Shown piece by piece: positions 39,512 to 49,427 of a DNA stretch of 64,000 nucleotides. The DNA is from Vibrio maerlii (GTDB lineage Bacteria; Pseudomonadota; Gammaproteobacteria; Enterobacterales; Vibrionaceae), in contig NZ_QRHC01000003.1 in the NCBI RefSeq assembly GCF_003415655.1, forward strand, positions 125,526 to 189,525, given 5' to 3'. The notes beneath the pieces were generated by a model that did no database searches, had not been told where the DNA came from, and saw only the letters and a program-made list of their open reading frames with translations. The translations under genes and the position numbers were made by a program. Position 1 is the first letter of the stretch; every line of letters begins with the position of its first letter.

Positions 39512-40846
39512 ATGACTATTAACATTGACCAGCTAACCGCGCAGTATCCGCTGGTTAAAGAACTTATAGAGCTCAAAGAAACATCGTGGTTTAACCCGCA
39601 TATCACAAGCCTTGAAGAGGGTTTGCCATACGTTGGACTTAATGCTGAGAATATTCAAGATGCAAGCAACAGGCTAGCGCGATTCGCTTCGTATCTTGCC
39701 AAAGCGTTCCCGGAAACGGCCATAACAGACGGTATCATCGAGTCGGAAGTGGTTCCCATCAAGAAAATGCACAACCTACTCGAGCGAGAATATAACACTC
39801 AGGTACAAGGTCGCTTGCTAATAAAAAAAGATAGTCACTTGCCTATCTCAGGCTCTATTAAAGCCCGAGGCGGGATATATGAAGTCCTGACACATGCAGA
39901 AAAACTTGCAATGGAAGCAGGACTGCTTACGGAATCGGATGACTACAGTAAATTGTTGAATAAAGAGTTCCAAGATTTCTTCAAGCAATTCAGTATCGCT
40001 GTAGGCTCTACTGGAAACCTTGGGATGTCTATTGGGATCATAAGTGCCAAATTAGGTTTTTCCGTTTCTGTGCATATGTCTGCTGATGCAAGGGAGTGGA
40101 AGAAAAACAAACTTCGCTCTCATGGCGTTAATGTTGTCGAGTATGAACAAGATTATGGTGTCGCAGTGGCTCAAGGTCGGAAAGAAGCAGAAAACGACCC
40201 TACCTGCTTTTTCATTGATGACGAAAACTCGCAAACCCTGTTCTTGGGTTATTCCGTTGCTGGTGAACGTCTTAAGAAACAGTTAACTGAGAAAGGTATC
40301 GAAGTAGACGCGCAGCACCCTCTATTTGTGTATCTGCCGTGTGGTGTTGGTGGTGGCCCTGGTGGAGTCGCGTTCGGCCTGAAAATGGCATTTGGAGATA
40401 ACGTTCATTGTATTTTTGCTGAGCCGACACATTCTCCATGTATGTTGCTTGGCGTCCATACCGGCCTGCACGATGACATTAGCGTTCAAGATATTGGCAT
40501 CGACAACATTACCGCCGCTGATGGTCTAGCCTTCGGTCGTGCCTCCGGATTTGTCGGTCGAGCGATGGAAAGGTTGTTAGATGGTTATTTAACAATAACC
40601 GATGAACGTATGTACAACTTACTGAAACAATTGAGTGAGTGTGAAGACATACAGCTTGAGCCTTCGGCACTAGCGGGCATGATTGGGCCTGTGGTTGTAA
40701 CGAATGATCGGGGCTATAGAAAGCAGATGGAGTTTAGTGACACCATTATGAGCAATGCCACACATTTAGTTTGGGCGACAGGTGGTGGCATGGTTCCTGA
40801 AGCCGAAATGTCCTATTACCTTAAAAATATGCTATCTAATCAATAA
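39512..40846 (+). CDS. dsdA: D-serine ammonia-lyase (D-serine dehydratase)
   Basis: PLP enzyme converting D-serine to pyruvate and ammonia. 444 aa, full length. The Schiff-base lysine is Lys117 in SGSIKARGG. The PLP phosphate-binding glycines are in [12 protein letters not shown], and [15 protein letters not shown] is also present. The ATG follows AAGG. In E. coli dsdA is accompanied by the permease dsdX and the regulator dsdC; neither is seen here. It sits just downstream of a tRNA-Ser gene. Confidence 0.97.
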   Translation: MTINIDQLTAQYPLVKELIELKETSWFNPHITSLEEGLPYVGLNAENIQDASNRLARFASYLAKAFPETAITDGIIESEVVPIKKMHNLLEREYNTQVQGRLLIKKDSHLPISGSIKARGGIYEVLTHAEKLAMEAGLLTESDDYSKLLNKEFQDFFKQFSIAVGSTGNLGMSIGIISAKLGFSVSVHMSADAREWKKNKLRSHGVNVVEYEQDYGVAVAQGRKEAENDPTCFFIDDENSQTLFLGYSVAGERLKKQLTEKGIEVDAQHPLFVYLPCGVGGGPGGVAFGLKMAFGDNVHCIFAEPTHSPCMLLGVHTGLHDDISVQDIGIDNITAADGLAFGRASGFVGRAMERLLDGYLTITDERMYNLLKQLSECEDIQLEPSALAGMIGPVVVTNDRGYRKQMEFSDTIMSNATHLVWATGGGMVPEAEMSYYLKNMLSNQ

Positions 40847-40855
40847 CTAAGTTAA

Positions 40856-40920
40856 TGGCACTCTACTGGATTGCTTCCCTAAATCGAACAAATAACAGAG
40901 AACTATATCTAAGAGTGCCA
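40856..40920. repeat. Inverted repeat after dsdA
   Basis: TGGCACTCT at 40856-40864 and AGAGTGCCA at 40912-40920, with similar TTAAT/ATTAA flanks outside. The arms are too far apart for a normal terminator; possibly a small remnant of a mobile element. Confidence 0.45.
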
Positions 40921-40968
40921 GTGATTAACTGTACCGTGAGATGTAGCCTTCAATGCAGGTCGCGTGCA

Positions 40969-41601
40969 CTATTCTATTTCGCTTTTAAGTTGATCTAAAA
41001 ATGCTTTCATGTAACGAGTTCGCCTCTCCCCTTCCTTTCGCGCCGATTTCGTATTGAGCTTATTCACTAACTTGAAGAGTTTGGTATAAAAGTGGTCCAC
41101 CGCAAACTGCTTATCTGCAAGCTCACGTTCAACACCAAAAGGGTCATCAACGCTATACAGCTTTGAACCAAAGCCACTACTCACTTGAATACAACGGGCA
41201 ATCCCTACAGCGCCTAAAGCATCCAACCGATCAGCATCTTGAACAATCTTAGCTTCAACTGTTTGGGTTTCTATATCCGCACTATAACTGTGAGCCACGA
41301 TAGCATGATGAATGGATTCAAAGTACATCTCTGGGTAACCAATAGACTGCAGAAAATCGATGGCTTTATCTGCCGCTACGACTGAGCTTTTTCTCCTATC
41401 GGGATGATCTTTAGGGTAAGAGAAACAGTCGTGTAAATAGGCGGCAGGCAATACAACTTCTAGCATTGCCTCTTCTTCTATACATAACTTCTTGGCACTG
41501 GAGACCACACGCAATACATGGCTCATGTCGTGAGCCAAATCTTGCGTCATCTCTTTTTCAATGAATGCCTTAAATTGTTGTTCATAATTGGTGAGGTTCA
41601 T
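40969..41601 (-). CDS. HD-domain phosphohydrolase
   Basis: 210 aa. HD superfamily metal site: His in HDMSHVLRVV, the HD pair in YLHDCFSYPKDHPDRR, His in AIVAHSYS and the distal Asp in VQDADRLDALGAVGIAR. This matches the E. coli YedJ/B. subtilis YpgQ group, thought to hydrolyse nucleotides. Substrate not determined. Single gene, no operon partners. Confidence 0.88.
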   Translation of the reverse strand: MNLTNYEQQFKAFIEKEMTQDLAHDMSHVLRVVSSAKKLCIEEEAMLEVVLPAAYLHDCFSYPKDHPDRRKSSVVAADKAIDFLQSIGYPEMYFESIHHAIVAHSYSADIETQTVEAKIVQDADRLDALGAVGIARCIQVSSGFGSKLYSVDDPFGVERELADKQFAVDHFYTKLFKLVNKLNTKSARKEGERRTRYMKAFLDQLKSEIE

Positions 41602-41741
41602 GCATTCTTGTTTCGATTAGTTGGAAAAACAGTGTAGCCATCAATTAAAATTGAACACAAAACAATGAAACTACTTTTGTGATCAAACGGGTGCTAGTCG
41701 CTTGAAAAAGTTTTGTTGCACCACCATAGCACCACAGAAAC

Positions 41742-41780
41742 GAAAAAGCCCCGACAACTCATTGAGTTGTCGGGGCTTTA
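41742..41780 (-). terminator. Terminator of tRNA-Arg
   Basis: AAAGCCCCGACAACTCA, a short loop, and its complement, followed on the minus strand by T5. Very stable hairpin. Confidence 0.95.
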
Positions 41781-41788
41781 AGAATAAA

Positions 41789-41865
41789 TGGCACGCCCTG
41801 AAGGATTCGAACCTTCGACCACATCCTTAGAAGGGACGTGCTCTATCCAGCTGAGCTAAGGGCGC
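41789..41865 (-). tRNA. tRNA-Arg (TCT anticodon)
   Basis: 77-nt tRNA on the minus strand, GCGCCCTTAGCTCAGCTGG..., anticodon loop CTTCTAA (anticodon TCT, reads AGA), T-loop TTCGAAT, encoded CCA. The acceptor ends GCGCCCT/AGGGCGT, giving a G1-U72 wobble where E. coli argU has G-C. Confidence 0.96.
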
Positions 41866-41879
41866 GCTACAGGGAAAGG

Positions 41880-41907
41880 ATTATACGAGTTGATTGAGCG
41901 AAATCAA
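41880..41907 (-). promoter_or_regulatory. Sigma-70 promoter of tRNA-Arg
   Basis: On the minus strand TTGATT, 16-bp spacer, TATAAT, about 15 bp before the tRNA. Confidence 0.75.
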
Positions 41908-42086
41908 TGGGTTTGTGCCACTTTGAGAATTGAGTGCCGAAAAAAAAGCCATTTATTGCTTCCACGACTAAAAACAGAACAAAGCAAACGTTTGCTTTAT
42001 GGATATTCCCAGACATTTTTGAGACAATGCGCGCAAAATAAAAGCATAAAGCTTTATCATTTCAGCGTAACTTCTAAAGGAAGCTC

Positions 42087-42944
42087 ATGACTGCTCAAAA
42101 CATCGATGGAAAACTCATCTCACAAACCGTTCGCTCTGAAGTAGCGGCTCGCGTTAAGGCTCGCACAGAAGCTGGTCTTCGTGCTCCTGGCCTTGCTGTT
42201 GTGCTTGTTGGCGAAGACCCAGCATCGCAAGTATATGTCGGTAGCAAGCGTAAAGCTTGTGAGGAAGTGGGCTTTGTATCAAAATCTTTTGACCTACCAG
42301 CAACCGCATCCGAGATGGAACTTCTTGACTTGGTTGATCAACTAAACCGCGATCCAGAAATTGACGGTATTTTGGTTCAGCTTCCACTGCCTGCTGGTAT
42401 TGATAGTACAAAGGTACTTGAACGTATCACTCCAGAAAAAGATGTGGATGGTTTCCACCCATACAACGTGGGTCGATTAGCACAGCGCATTCCAAAGCTT
42501 CGCTCTTGTACTCCAAAAGGTATTATCACACTGCTGGACCGTTACAACATCGATCTGCGTGGCAAACACGCTGTTGTGGTTGGCGCTTCGAACATTGTGG
42601 GCCGCCCAATGACATTGGAACTTCTGTTAGCAGGTTGTACGACCACAACATGTCATCGATTTACTCAAGACCTTGAATCACATGTTCGTCAAGCGGATGT
42701 TGTGGTTGTTGCTGTTGGTAAACCTAACTTTATTCCAGGTGCTTGGATTAAGAAAGGCGCAATTGTGGTCGATGTCGGTATCAACCGCCTTGAGTCGGGT
42801 AAGCTTGTTGGTGACGTTGAATATGATGTTGCAAAAGAAAACGCAAGCTTCATCACACCAGTACCGGGTGGTGTTGGCCCGATGACTGTAGCAAGCCTAA
42901 TCGAGAACACTATGATTGCCTGTGAGCAATACAACTCGAACTAA
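42087..42944 (+). CDS. folD: Bifunctional methylenetetrahydrofolate dehydrogenase/cyclohydrolase FolD
   Basis: Interconverts 5,10-methylene-, 5,10-methenyl- and 10-formyl-tetrahydrofolate. 285 aa. Catalytic Lys in [14 protein letters not shown], substrate motif [14 protein letters not shown]-binding [13 protein letters not shown] and the C-terminal [18 protein letters not shown] after AAAGGAAG. An 8-bp tandem array follows the stop codon immediately. Confidence 0.98.
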   Translation: MTAQNIDGKLISQTVRSEVAARVKARTEAGLRAPGLAVVLVGEDPASQVYVGSKRKACEEVGFVSKSFDLPATASEMELLDLVDQLNRDPEIDGILVQLPLPAGIDSTKVLERITPEKDVDGFHPYNVGRLAQRIPKLRSCTPKGIITLLDRYNIDLRGKHAVVVGASNIVGRPMTLELLLAGCTTTTCHRFTQDLESHVRQADVVVVAVGKPNFIPGAWIKKGAIVVDVGINRLESGKLVGDVEYDVAKENASFITPVPGGVGPMTVASLIENTMIACEQYNSN

Positions 42945-43024
42945 GAGCTAGAGAGCTAGAGAGCTAGAGAGCTAGAGAGCTAGAGAGCTAGAGAGCTAGA
43001 GAGCTAGAGAGCTAGAGAGCTAGA
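42945..43024 (+). repeat. 8-bp tandem array GAGCTAGA, 10 copies
   Basis: Ten exact copies starting at the first base after the folD stop codon and ending 8 bp before the terminator. Same unit as the array at 20892. Confidence 0.98.
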
Positions 43025-43032
43025 GAATTTTG

Positions 43033-43062
43033 AAAGGTTGACGTTTAACGTCAACCCTTTTT
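43033..43062 (+). terminator. Terminator of folD
   Basis: AAAGGTTGACGTT/AACGTCAACCCTTT hairpin with a T-run. Core stem shared with the terminators after the arrays at 20892 and 46393. Confidence 0.93.
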
Positions 43063-43080
43063 AGTGCGGTAGGTTAAAGA

Positions 43081-43124
43081 ATCTAGATATCCAGTTTTCC
43101 AGCAGCGAAGCGACCTAACTATCT
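43081..43124. repeat. Tail repeat B (ATCTAGAT ... CCAGCAGCGAAGCGA ... ATCTA)
   Basis: ATCTAGAT at 43081-43088, CCAGCAGCGAAGCGA at 43099-43113, then ATCTA. Same order and near-same spacing as tail repeat A at 20981. Confidence 0.85.
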
Positions 43125-43136
43125 AAAAGCAAAGTA

Positions 43137-44129
43137 TTAACCAAACTTGATTCGATCCGCTAGGTGGCTCACCGCTAGTGCGAAATAGTAAGAACGGTTC
43201 CACTTCATCAACACGTTGTAGTTGTTGTATACCAAGTAGCTGCGACCATTTTGGTCATCAGGCATTATTAGCCACGCTTTAATATCTTCATCAAGTCTCG
43301 GTAGTGGACGGCCATCAAATCGTTTAATTCCAAGTTCCGACCACTCTTGAAGGTATTTACCCTTCTCTTCTGAGCGGCCTTGTAATTCTAAACTGATACC
43401 TGATGGCACTTGAACTTGACGCCCCCACGTATACTCTTCCTGCCAACCAGACTGACTTAAATAATTTGCTGCTGAAGCAAAAACATCAGCTTTAGTATTC
43501 CAGATATCCTTCTTACCATCACCGTTGCCGTCCGCGGCGTAAGCCATAAACGAGCTTGGCATAAACTGAGGTTGCCCCATAGCTCCCGCCCAGGACCCTT
43601 TAAAGTTTTCGACAGGGATATGCCCTTCATCCAAAATCTTAAGTGCATGCATCGCTTCAGTACGGAAGAACTCCTCACGACGACCGTCGTAAGCCATCGT
43701 AGCGAGCGCATCCATCACCCTGTAATTACCGGTGAAAGTACCGAAGTTACTTTCGACCCCCCATAACGCAACGATAAAGCGAGGCTGAACGCCATACTCA
43801 TCGCCAATACGTTTCAAGTCTGCGTAGTTTTGCTTATAGAGTTTCTGCGCCTGCTTTACTTTCCAATCCGGTACAGCCCTTGGAATGTACTCATCAAGTG
43901 TAAGCCTTTTCTCTGGTTGGTTCTTATCTGCCTTTACTGCTCTTGGCTTATAGGTCACGTCTGAAAAGGCTTGTTCTAAAATTGGCTCAGAAATACCTTG
44001 CTCGCGCCCCTGCTCTTTCAGCTCAAGCACATAATCTTCGAAACTTGGTTTTGCGCTTTCCGCCCAGCTCGTGAACGGAAGCATTGTGGCTAATGCTAAT
44101 GTTGTTAGCTTAGATTTGAATGTGATCAA
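43137..44129 (-). CDS. Lytic murein transglycosylase (MltB-type, SLT_2 family)
   Basis: Cleaves peptidoglycan glycan strands to anhydromuropeptides in the periplasm. N-terminal signal peptide (FKSKLTTLALATMLPFTSWAES). Catalytic Glu in ALWGVESNFGTF, plus GAMGQPQFMPSSFMAYAADGNGDGKKDIWN and the C-terminal YNNYNVLMKWNRSYYFALAVSHLADRI. The start used is a TTG at 44129 with an AAGGAGG site; the longer frame to 44222 adds a charged stretch before the signal peptide and would overlap ycgL. About 330 aa. Confidence 0.9.
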   Translation of the reverse strand: MITFKSKLTTLALATMLPFTSWAESAKPSFEDYVLELKEQGREQGISEPILEQAFSDVTYKPRAVKADKNQPEKRLTLDEYIPRAVPDWKVKQAQKLYKQNYADLKRIGDEYGVQPRFIVALWGVESNFGTFTGNYRVMDALATMAYDGRREEFFRTEAMHALKILDEGHIPVENFKGSWAGAMGQPQFMPSSFMAYAADGNGDGKKDIWNTKADVFASAANYLSQSGWQEEYTWGRQVQVPSGISLELQGRSEEKGKYLQEWSELGIKRFDGRPLPRLDEDIKAWLIMPDDQNGRSYLVYNNYNVLMKWNRSYYFALAVSHLADRIKFG

Positions 44130-44178
44130 ACTTCCTCCTTGAAAGCACCTGTCCGTAAACGCTCTACAGACTGTAGCT

Positions 44179-44460
44179 TTAACCTTGGTTCTGTTGTTTT
44201 TTTCGTTCTTTATAGGTTTCAAGCAAGTTTTCTGGTGGCGGCGGCAGTTGTAAGAAGAAGCCCTCTTCCTGCAGTGATGCTTTCACCTTTTCAACATCGA
44301 CTTGTGCTAGTTTTCGGCCATCTAGCTTTATCACCATGACGAACACAGGTTTGCCAAACATCTCCATCAATTTGTCAGGAACTTGTGAAAAATCGTCTTT
44401 TTTTGAAATGTAGAGGTAAGCGCCCTCTTTTTTTGTGCTTTTATAGATCGAACAAAGCAT
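44179..44460 (-). CDS. ycgL: YcgL domain-containing protein
   Basis: 93 aa, family of unknown function. Recognised from [18 protein letters not shown] at the start and [17 protein letters not shown] at the end. It lies divergent from minCDE, the same neighbourhood as in E. coli and V. cholerae. Confidence 0.94.
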   Translation of the reverse strand: MLCSIYKSTKKEGAYLYISKKDDFSQVPDKLMEMFGKPVFVMVIKLDGRKLAQVDVEKVKASLQEEGFFLQLPPPPENLLETYKERKKQQNQG

Positions 44461-44629
44461 GTTAGGCCTTCTAATTTATTAATATCGCGTTGCTTTGATA
44501 AGCGTGTGCAATTATTGAGCTAAAAACTGGGAAATCAGCGAGATAACTTGCTGCTCACCACCTAGGAATATAACATGTTATCCCTAGTCCAAAGCAACGC
44601 TGAATGCAAAAGAGGTTGTATTAATTTCT

Positions 44630-45292
44630 ATGGCTACACTACCCGATCTAAAAGGCAGCAGTTTCACCTTAACGGTATTACATCTAGCCAGCAATGACGT
44701 TGCAGAAGCAAAATCCTTTCTCACAGAAAAAGTAGAAAAGGCACCCGCCTTTTTTGCCAACGCTCCTATCGTCCTTAATATTGAAAAGGTCGACGGTGAT
44801 ATCGATTTTGCTGCACTCAAACAAGCCGTAAATGATGCAGGTATGATCCCTGTTGGCATTACCGGTAGCAAAAACAAACGCACGCAAACCTTAGCTACCG
44901 ATGCAGGCTTTGCGGTAATGACTGCAAGCAAGACACCCACTCAGGCTCCAGCCGAGATGAAAGCACCTAAAGTGGTCCGTACTCCCGTCCGCTCTGGTCA
45001 ACAAGTCTATGCAAAAGATAGCGACCTTATAGTGCTCAGCCACGTCAGCGCTGGCGCAGAAGTTATCGCGGATGGCAGTATACATATTTACGGTTCTTTG
45101 CGTGGTCGAGCTATCGCGGGTGCAAGTGGACAATCAGAATCAAAAATACTGTGCCATGATCTTCAGGCAGAACTTGTCTCGATTTCAGGACACTACTGGC
45201 TCAGTGATCAAATCAATAGTGAGTATTGGAAAAAGAAAGTCATGCTGAGCATGGCAGACGAACAACTTCAATTTGAAATACTCGCTCAATAA
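44630..45292 (+). CDS. minC: Septum-site determining protein MinC
   Basis: Inhibitor of FtsZ polymerisation away from midcell. 220 aa: N-terminal FtsZ-binding domain (about 1-105), Pro/Thr-rich linker, C-terminal beta-helix that binds MinD ([31 protein letters not shown]). First gene of minCDE, 21 bp before minD. Confidence 0.97.
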   Translation: MATLPDLKGSSFTLTVLHLASNDVAEAKSFLTEKVEKAPAFFANAPIVLNIEKVDGDIDFAALKQAVNDAGMIPVGITGSKNKRTQTLATDAGFAVMTASKTPTQAPAEMKAPKVVRTPVRSGQQVYAKDSDLIVLSHVSAGAEVIADGSIHIYGSLRGRAIAGASGQSESKILCHDLQAELVSISGHYWLSDQINSEYWKKKVMLSMADEQLQFEILAQ

Positions 45293-45313
45293 GTTTTTTA
45301 TAAGGAATTTCGA

Positions 45314-46126
45314 ATGGCTCGTGTCATTGTTGTGACATCCGGTAAGGGTGGTGTTGGTAAAACAACTTCAAGTGCTGCTATCGCATCTGGCTTAGCGGTA
45401 AAAGGGAAAAAGACGGCAGTAATCGATTTCGATATTGGCCTACGTAACCTTGACCTAATTATGGGCTGTGAACGTCGCGTCGTGTACGACTTCGTTAACG
45501 TAATCAATGGCGAAGCAACACTCAACCAAGCACTAATCAAAGATAAGCGCACAGATAACTTGTTCATCCTGCCAGCATCACAAACTCGTGACAAAGACGC
45601 GCTCAGCAAAGAAGGCGTTGAACGTGTTCTAAATGAGTTGGATGAAATGGGCTTTGATTTCATTATCTGTGATTCCCCTGCGGGTATCGAACAGGGTGCA
45701 CTGATGGCACTGTACTTCGCAGACGAGGCGATTGTGACAACGAACCCTGAAGTCTCTTCTGTTCGCGATTCAGACCGCATCCTCGGTATCCTAGATTCTA
45801 AATCTCGTCGCGCCGAGCAAGGCTTAGAGCCTGTGAAGCAACATCTACTGCTCACACGTTACAACCCAGCACGTGTGACCCAAGGTGAAATGCTGAGTGT
45901 TGAAGATGTAGAAGAGATCCTGCACATCTCGCTGCTAGGTGTTATTCCAGAGAGCCAAGCAGTACTGAATGCATCAAACAAAGGTGTGCCAGTATTCTTC
46001 GATGAGGCATCTGATGCAGGTATGGCCTATGATGATACAGTAGAGCGTCTGCTAGGACAGCAAGTGGATTTCCGCTTCCTGACTGAACAGAAAAAAGGAA
46101 TTTTCAAACGCCTATTCGGAGGTTAA
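45314..46126 (+). CDS. minD: Septum-site determining ATPase MinD
   Basis: Membrane-cycling ATPase that recruits MinC and is released by MinE. 270 aa. Deviant Walker [17 protein letters not shown] with the signature Lys, [14 protein letters not shown], and a C-terminal amphipathic membrane-targeting helix ([11 protein letters not shown]). Confidence 0.98.
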   Translation: MARVIVVTSGKGGVGKTTSSAAIASGLAVKGKKTAVIDFDIGLRNLDLIMGCERRVVYDFVNVINGEATLNQALIKDKRTDNLFILPASQTRDKDALSKEGVERVLNELDEMGFDFIICDSPAGIEQGALMALYFADEAIVTTNPEVSSVRDSDRILGILDSKSRRAEQGLEPVKQHLLLTRYNPARVTQGEMLSVEDVEEILHISLLGVIPESQAVLNASNKGVPVFFDEASDAGMAYDDTVERLLGQQVDFRFLTEQKKGIFKRLFGG

Positions 46127-46130
46127 GCCT

Positions 46131-46394
46131 GTGTCATTACTCGAGTTTTTTAAGCCGCAGAAAAAGAAGTCGGCTAACCTAGCCAAGGAGCGACTGCAGA
46201 TTATTGTTGCTGAGCGTCGTAGCCAGGGGGATCCAGCACCGTCATACCTGCCTCAACTCAAAGAAGAAATTCTTCAAGTCATTGGTAAGTATGTCAATGT
46301 TGACCCATCGATGGTTGACCTATCGTTTGAGCACAAGGACGATGATATCTCGGTACTAGAACTGAACGTTAAGCTTCCAGAAGACGAAAAATAA
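46131..46394 (+). CDS. minE: Cell division topological specificity factor MinE
   Basis: Stimulates MinD ATPase to drive pole-to-pole oscillation. 87 aa; N-terminal [29 protein letters not shown] is the MinD-interacting helix. GTG start with a GGAGG site, 4 bp after minD. The stop codon TAA shares its last two bases with the first unit of an 8-bp tandem array. Confidence 0.97.
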   Translation: MSLLEFFKPQKKKSANLAKERLQIIVAERRSQGDPAPSYLPQLKEEILQVIGKYVNVDPSMVDLSFEHKDDDISVLELNVKLPEDEK

Positions 46395-46504
46395 AGCTAG
46401 AAAGCTATAAAGCTATAAAGCTATAAAGCTATAAAGCTATAAAGCTATAAAGCTATAAAGCTATAAAGCTATAAAGCTATAAAGCTATAAAGCTATAAAG
46501 CTAT
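46393..46504 (+). repeat. 8-bp tandem array AAAGCTAT, 14 copies
   Basis: Fourteen copies; the first unit is AAAGCTAG and the rest are AAAGCTAT. Begins within the minE stop codon and ends 7 bp before the terminator. Same period and position as the arrays at 20892, 42945 and 57777 but a different unit, sharing the core AGCTA. Confidence 0.97.
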
Positions 46505-46511
46505 AATGTTG

Positions 46512-46539
46512 AAAGGGTTGACGATTACGTCAACCCTTT
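46512..46539. terminator. Bidirectional terminator between minE and rnd
   Basis: AAAGGGTTGACG/CGTCAACCCTTT stem with a 4-base loop, shared by the convergent minCDE and rnd. Confidence 0.9.
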
Positions 46540-46542
46540 CCT

Positions 46543-47661
46543 TTATTTGATCAATTTATCGAGCTTTTCACCTAGTAGCTCTAATCGCCAACCTTGCATT
46601 GCATCAGGCAATGACGACGGATCACGATCTTTCTTCCACACCCAGCGAATCATCTGATTCAACTGCTTCTTAGACGCCAAAAACTCCGTAGCGAGACCTG
46701 AGTTTTGCGATACACGCTTCACTTCGTCTTTTAACGTTTTAAATAGCTGCTTGTAGCCCGGCATATCCATTAAGCGCTCAATCTTATCAGGATAATCCTC
46801 TTCTGCCGTGTAGTAGGCTTTCTTGACTATCTGGCTAATTCTCTCGCCGTGACGACGTACCGAGCGAGGGTCCATATCTTGTGCTTCCATCTTCTTCGCA
46901 GAATTACAATGAAAGCGCGCTACATTTAACAGGTCTTGTTCTTTGAACACAAAGTTCAAAGCAAGGTCGCGCTTGATTGCTTCTTTAAAGCGCCATTTTG
47001 CCAAAGGCTTTAGCGTTGCAAGCTGCTTTGGTGTTAGCTGCCATGCACCTTTAATATCTAAGTAGGCATTGTTTGGGTCGATCGTTTTAATACGCTTCGA
47101 CACAACCAATTCTGACTCTTGCATTGCTGCTTCCCACCAGCCAGCTGCTTGTACTTTGTTTTGTAGCTTTTGGTACATTGGCAATAAGTAATGGACGTCG
47201 GCAGCAGCATAATCAAGCTGTTTCTGAGTCAATGGACGAGCCATCCAGTCGGTACGAGACTCACTTTTGTCGAGCTCAATACCTAAATACTCTTTCACAA
47301 GTGCCGCAAAGCCGGTTGAAAGACCATGACCAAGGAATGCAGCCATTATCTGGGTATCCACCATAGGGAAAGGCGTACAACCAAACTCATTCTGGAATAC
47401 TTCTAAGTCCTCACCACAGGCATGCAGCACTTTGAGCACCGAGGTATTTTGCAACAACTCCTTGAGCGGAGACATGTCTGTTAGTTCAACCGGATCTATT
47501 AGAGAAAGTGTCTCACCATCGAAAAGTTGAATCAGCCCCAGCTGCGGAAAGTAGGTGCGAGTTCGTACGAATTCGGTATCCAACATCACAACATCGTATT
47601 GCTGTGCTTGCTGACACACCTTAACCAACTCATCGTATTGGGTAATTATTTGGTAATTCAC
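46543..47661 (-). CDS. rnd: Ribonuclease D
   Basis: DEDDy 3'-5' exoribonuclease acting in tRNA 3' maturation. Exo I VVMLDTEFVRTRTYFPQ, Exo II KVLHACGEDLEVF, Exo III QLDYAAADVHYLLPMY, followed by an HRDC domain (FKEAIKRDLALNFVFKEQDLLNVA region). I use the GTG at 47661, 6 nt after AGGG, giving about 372 aa with N-terminus MNYQIITQYDEL; the longer frame has no support. Confidence 0.96.
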   Translation of the reverse strand: MNYQIITQYDELVKVCQQAQQYDVVMLDTEFVRTRTYFPQLGLIQLFDGETLSLIDPVELTDMSPLKELLQNTSVLKVLHACGEDLEVFQNEFGCTPFPMVDTQIMAAFLGHGLSTGFAALVKEYLGIELDKSESRTDWMARPLTQKQLDYAAADVHYLLPMYQKLQNKVQAAGWWEAAMQESELVVSKRIKTIDPNNAYLDIKGAWQLTPKQLATLKPLAKWRFKEAIKRDLALNFVFKEQDLLNVARFHCNSAKKMEAQDMDPRSVRRHGERISQIVKKAYYTAEEDYPDKIERLMDMPGYKQLFKTLKDEVKRVSQNSGLATEFLASKKQLNQMIRWVWKKDRDPSSLPDAMQGWRLELLGEKLDKLIK

Positions 47662-47673
47662 TGAATGCCCTCT

Positions 47674-47703
47674 AAAAAAATACCGGCGAAACCGCCGGTA
47701 TTG
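47674..47703 (-). terminator. Terminator of fadD
   Basis: AATACCGGCG/CGCCGGTATT hairpin followed on the minus strand by seven T, between fadD and rnd. Confidence 0.93.
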
Positions 47704-47735
47704 TAGCATTTATTGCAGTAATAGTTTTCGAAAAA

Positions 47736-49427
47736 CTATTTTGCTTCTTGTTTTAACTTCGCATCGTTCTCTTCACGAAGAACACGACGCAAAATCTTAC
47801 CTACGTTAGTCTTTGGTAGTTCATCACGGAACTCAACCAGCTTAGGTACTTTGTAACCTGTTAGGTGCTCACGACAGTGCGCAATAATCTCTTCTTTGGT
47901 TAAGCTAGGATCACGCTTCACCACAAAGATCTTCACCGCTTCACCGCTGTTTTCATTCGGCTCACCGATAGCAGCCACTTCCAACACTTTTCCGTGCAGT
48001 GCAACCACATCTTCGATTTCATTTGGGTACACGTTAAAGCCAGATACCAGAATCATGTCTTTCTTACGGTCAACAATGAAAATGAAACCTTGTTCGTCGA
48101 TACGAACGATATCACCCGTTGATAGCCAACCATCTTGGTCAATCACATCTTTGGTGGCTTCAGGACGCTGCCAGTAGCCTTGCATCACCTGAGGACCGCG
48201 AACTTGCAGCTCACCCGTTTGATCCATTGGCAGTACATTGCCTTCGTCGTCAATGATACGCACTTCTGTTGATGGTACAGGTAAACCAATAGCACCCGTG
48301 TAATCAGATAGATTATATGGGTTACCCGTTACTAGTGGCGAACACTCTGTCAGGCCATAACCTTCAAGCAGGTGAACACCAGTTATCTTCTTCCATTGTT
48401 CAGCAACAGCACGCTGCACAGCCATACCACCACCGACAGACAGGCTTAGGTTGCTAAAGTCTAGCTCGTGGAAATCTTCGTTATTCACCAATGCATTAAA
48501 CAGGGTGTTTACACCTGTAATCGCGGTGAATGGGTATTTTTGAAGCTCTTTGATGAAGCCTGGGATATCACGTGGGTTAGTGATTAACAGGTTGCGCCCC
48601 CCCATCTCAACGAACAGTAGACAGTTCACCGTCAATGCAAAGACGTGATACAGAGGAAGCGCCGTCACAACTAGCTCACGACCTTCACGCAGAACAGGAC
48701 CGTACGCTCCTTTAGCTTGTAGAACGTTCGCAATCATATTGCGATGAGTCAGGATAGCACCCTTTGCCACACCCGTGGTTCCACCTGTGTATTGCAAGAA
48801 TGCAATGTCATCACCCGACATGAATGGCTTCACATACTGGAGACGACGACCTTTGTGCAGTGCTTTACGGAATGAGATTGCGCCAGGCAGGTTGTACTTA
48901 GGTACCATACCTTTTACGTACTTCACAACGAAATCAACAATGGTACCTTTAGCACGCGGCAACATTTGACCTAGGCTAGTCAGAACAACGTGTTTAACTG
49001 GTGTGTTGTCAACAACCTGCTCTAGTGTATTCGCAAAGTTAGACACAATTACGATAGCTTTTGCGTCTGCATCGTTTAATTGATGCTCTAGTTCACGAGG
49101 CGTGTACAGTGGGTTTACGTTAACGGCAATCATACCCGCTCGCAGAACACCAAATAGTGCCACTGGATATTGCAGTAAGTTAGGCATCATCAGAGCAACA
49201 CGGTCACCTTTCTTAAGCTTTAGCTCATTTTGTAGGTAAGCCGCGAACGCTCGGCTGCGCTCCTCCAGCTTGCGGAATGTCATTACCGAGCCCATGTTCA
49301 TGAAAGCTGGTTGGTCCGCGTAGTTACGTACTGACTGCTCAAACATCTCAACCAGAGACGGATATTGGTCTGGGTTGATTGTTTCTGGCACGTCTTCTGG
49401 ATAGCGTGATAGCCAAGGTTTATCCAC
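47736..49427 (-). CDS. fadD: Long-chain-fatty-acid--CoA ligase FadD
   Basis: Activates imported fatty acids to acyl-CoA at the inner membrane. AMP-forming acyl-CoA synthetase motifs: [18 protein letters not shown] (P-loop), [11 protein letters not shown] and [40 protein letters not shown] (FACS motif). Start is the GTG at 49427 with GAGGAG six bases before (563 aa, N-terminus [10 protein letters not shown], as in other FadD); the longer frame is not used. I saw no clear FadR operator. Confidence 0.97.
   Translation of the reverse strand: MDKPWLSRYPEDVPETINPDQYPSLVEMFEQSVRNYADQPAFMNMGSVMTFRKLEERSRAFAAYLQNELKLKKGDRVALMMPNLLQYPVALFGVLRAGMIAVNVNPLYTPRELEHQLNDADAKAIVIVSNFANTLEQVVDNTPVKHVVLTSLGQMLPRAKGTIVDFVVKYVKGMVPKYNLPGAISFRKALHKGRRLQYVKPFMSGDDIAFLQYTGGTTGVAKGAILTHRNMIANVLQAKGAYGPVLREGRELVVTALPLYHVFALTVNCLLFVEMGGRNLLITNPRDIPGFIKELQKYPFTAITGVNTLFNALVNNEDFHELDFSNLSLSVGGGMAVQRAVAEQWKKITGVHLLEGYGLTECSPLVTGNPYNLSDYTGAIGLPVPSTEVRIIDDEGNVLPMDQTGELQVRGPQVMQGYWQRPEATKDVIDQDGWLSTGDIVRIDEQGFIFIVDRKKDMILVSGFNVYPNEIEDVVALHGKVLEVAAIGEPNENSGEAVKIFVVKRDPSLTKEEIIAHCREHLTGYKVPKLVEFRDELPKTNVGKILRRVLREENDAKLKQEAK

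Noticed and set aside
46393..46504. Tandem array considered as a CRISPR or as a clustered regulator site
   Set aside because: The repeats are 8 bp with no spacers, and they lie after the stop codon, so neither a CRISPR nor a promoter array fits.
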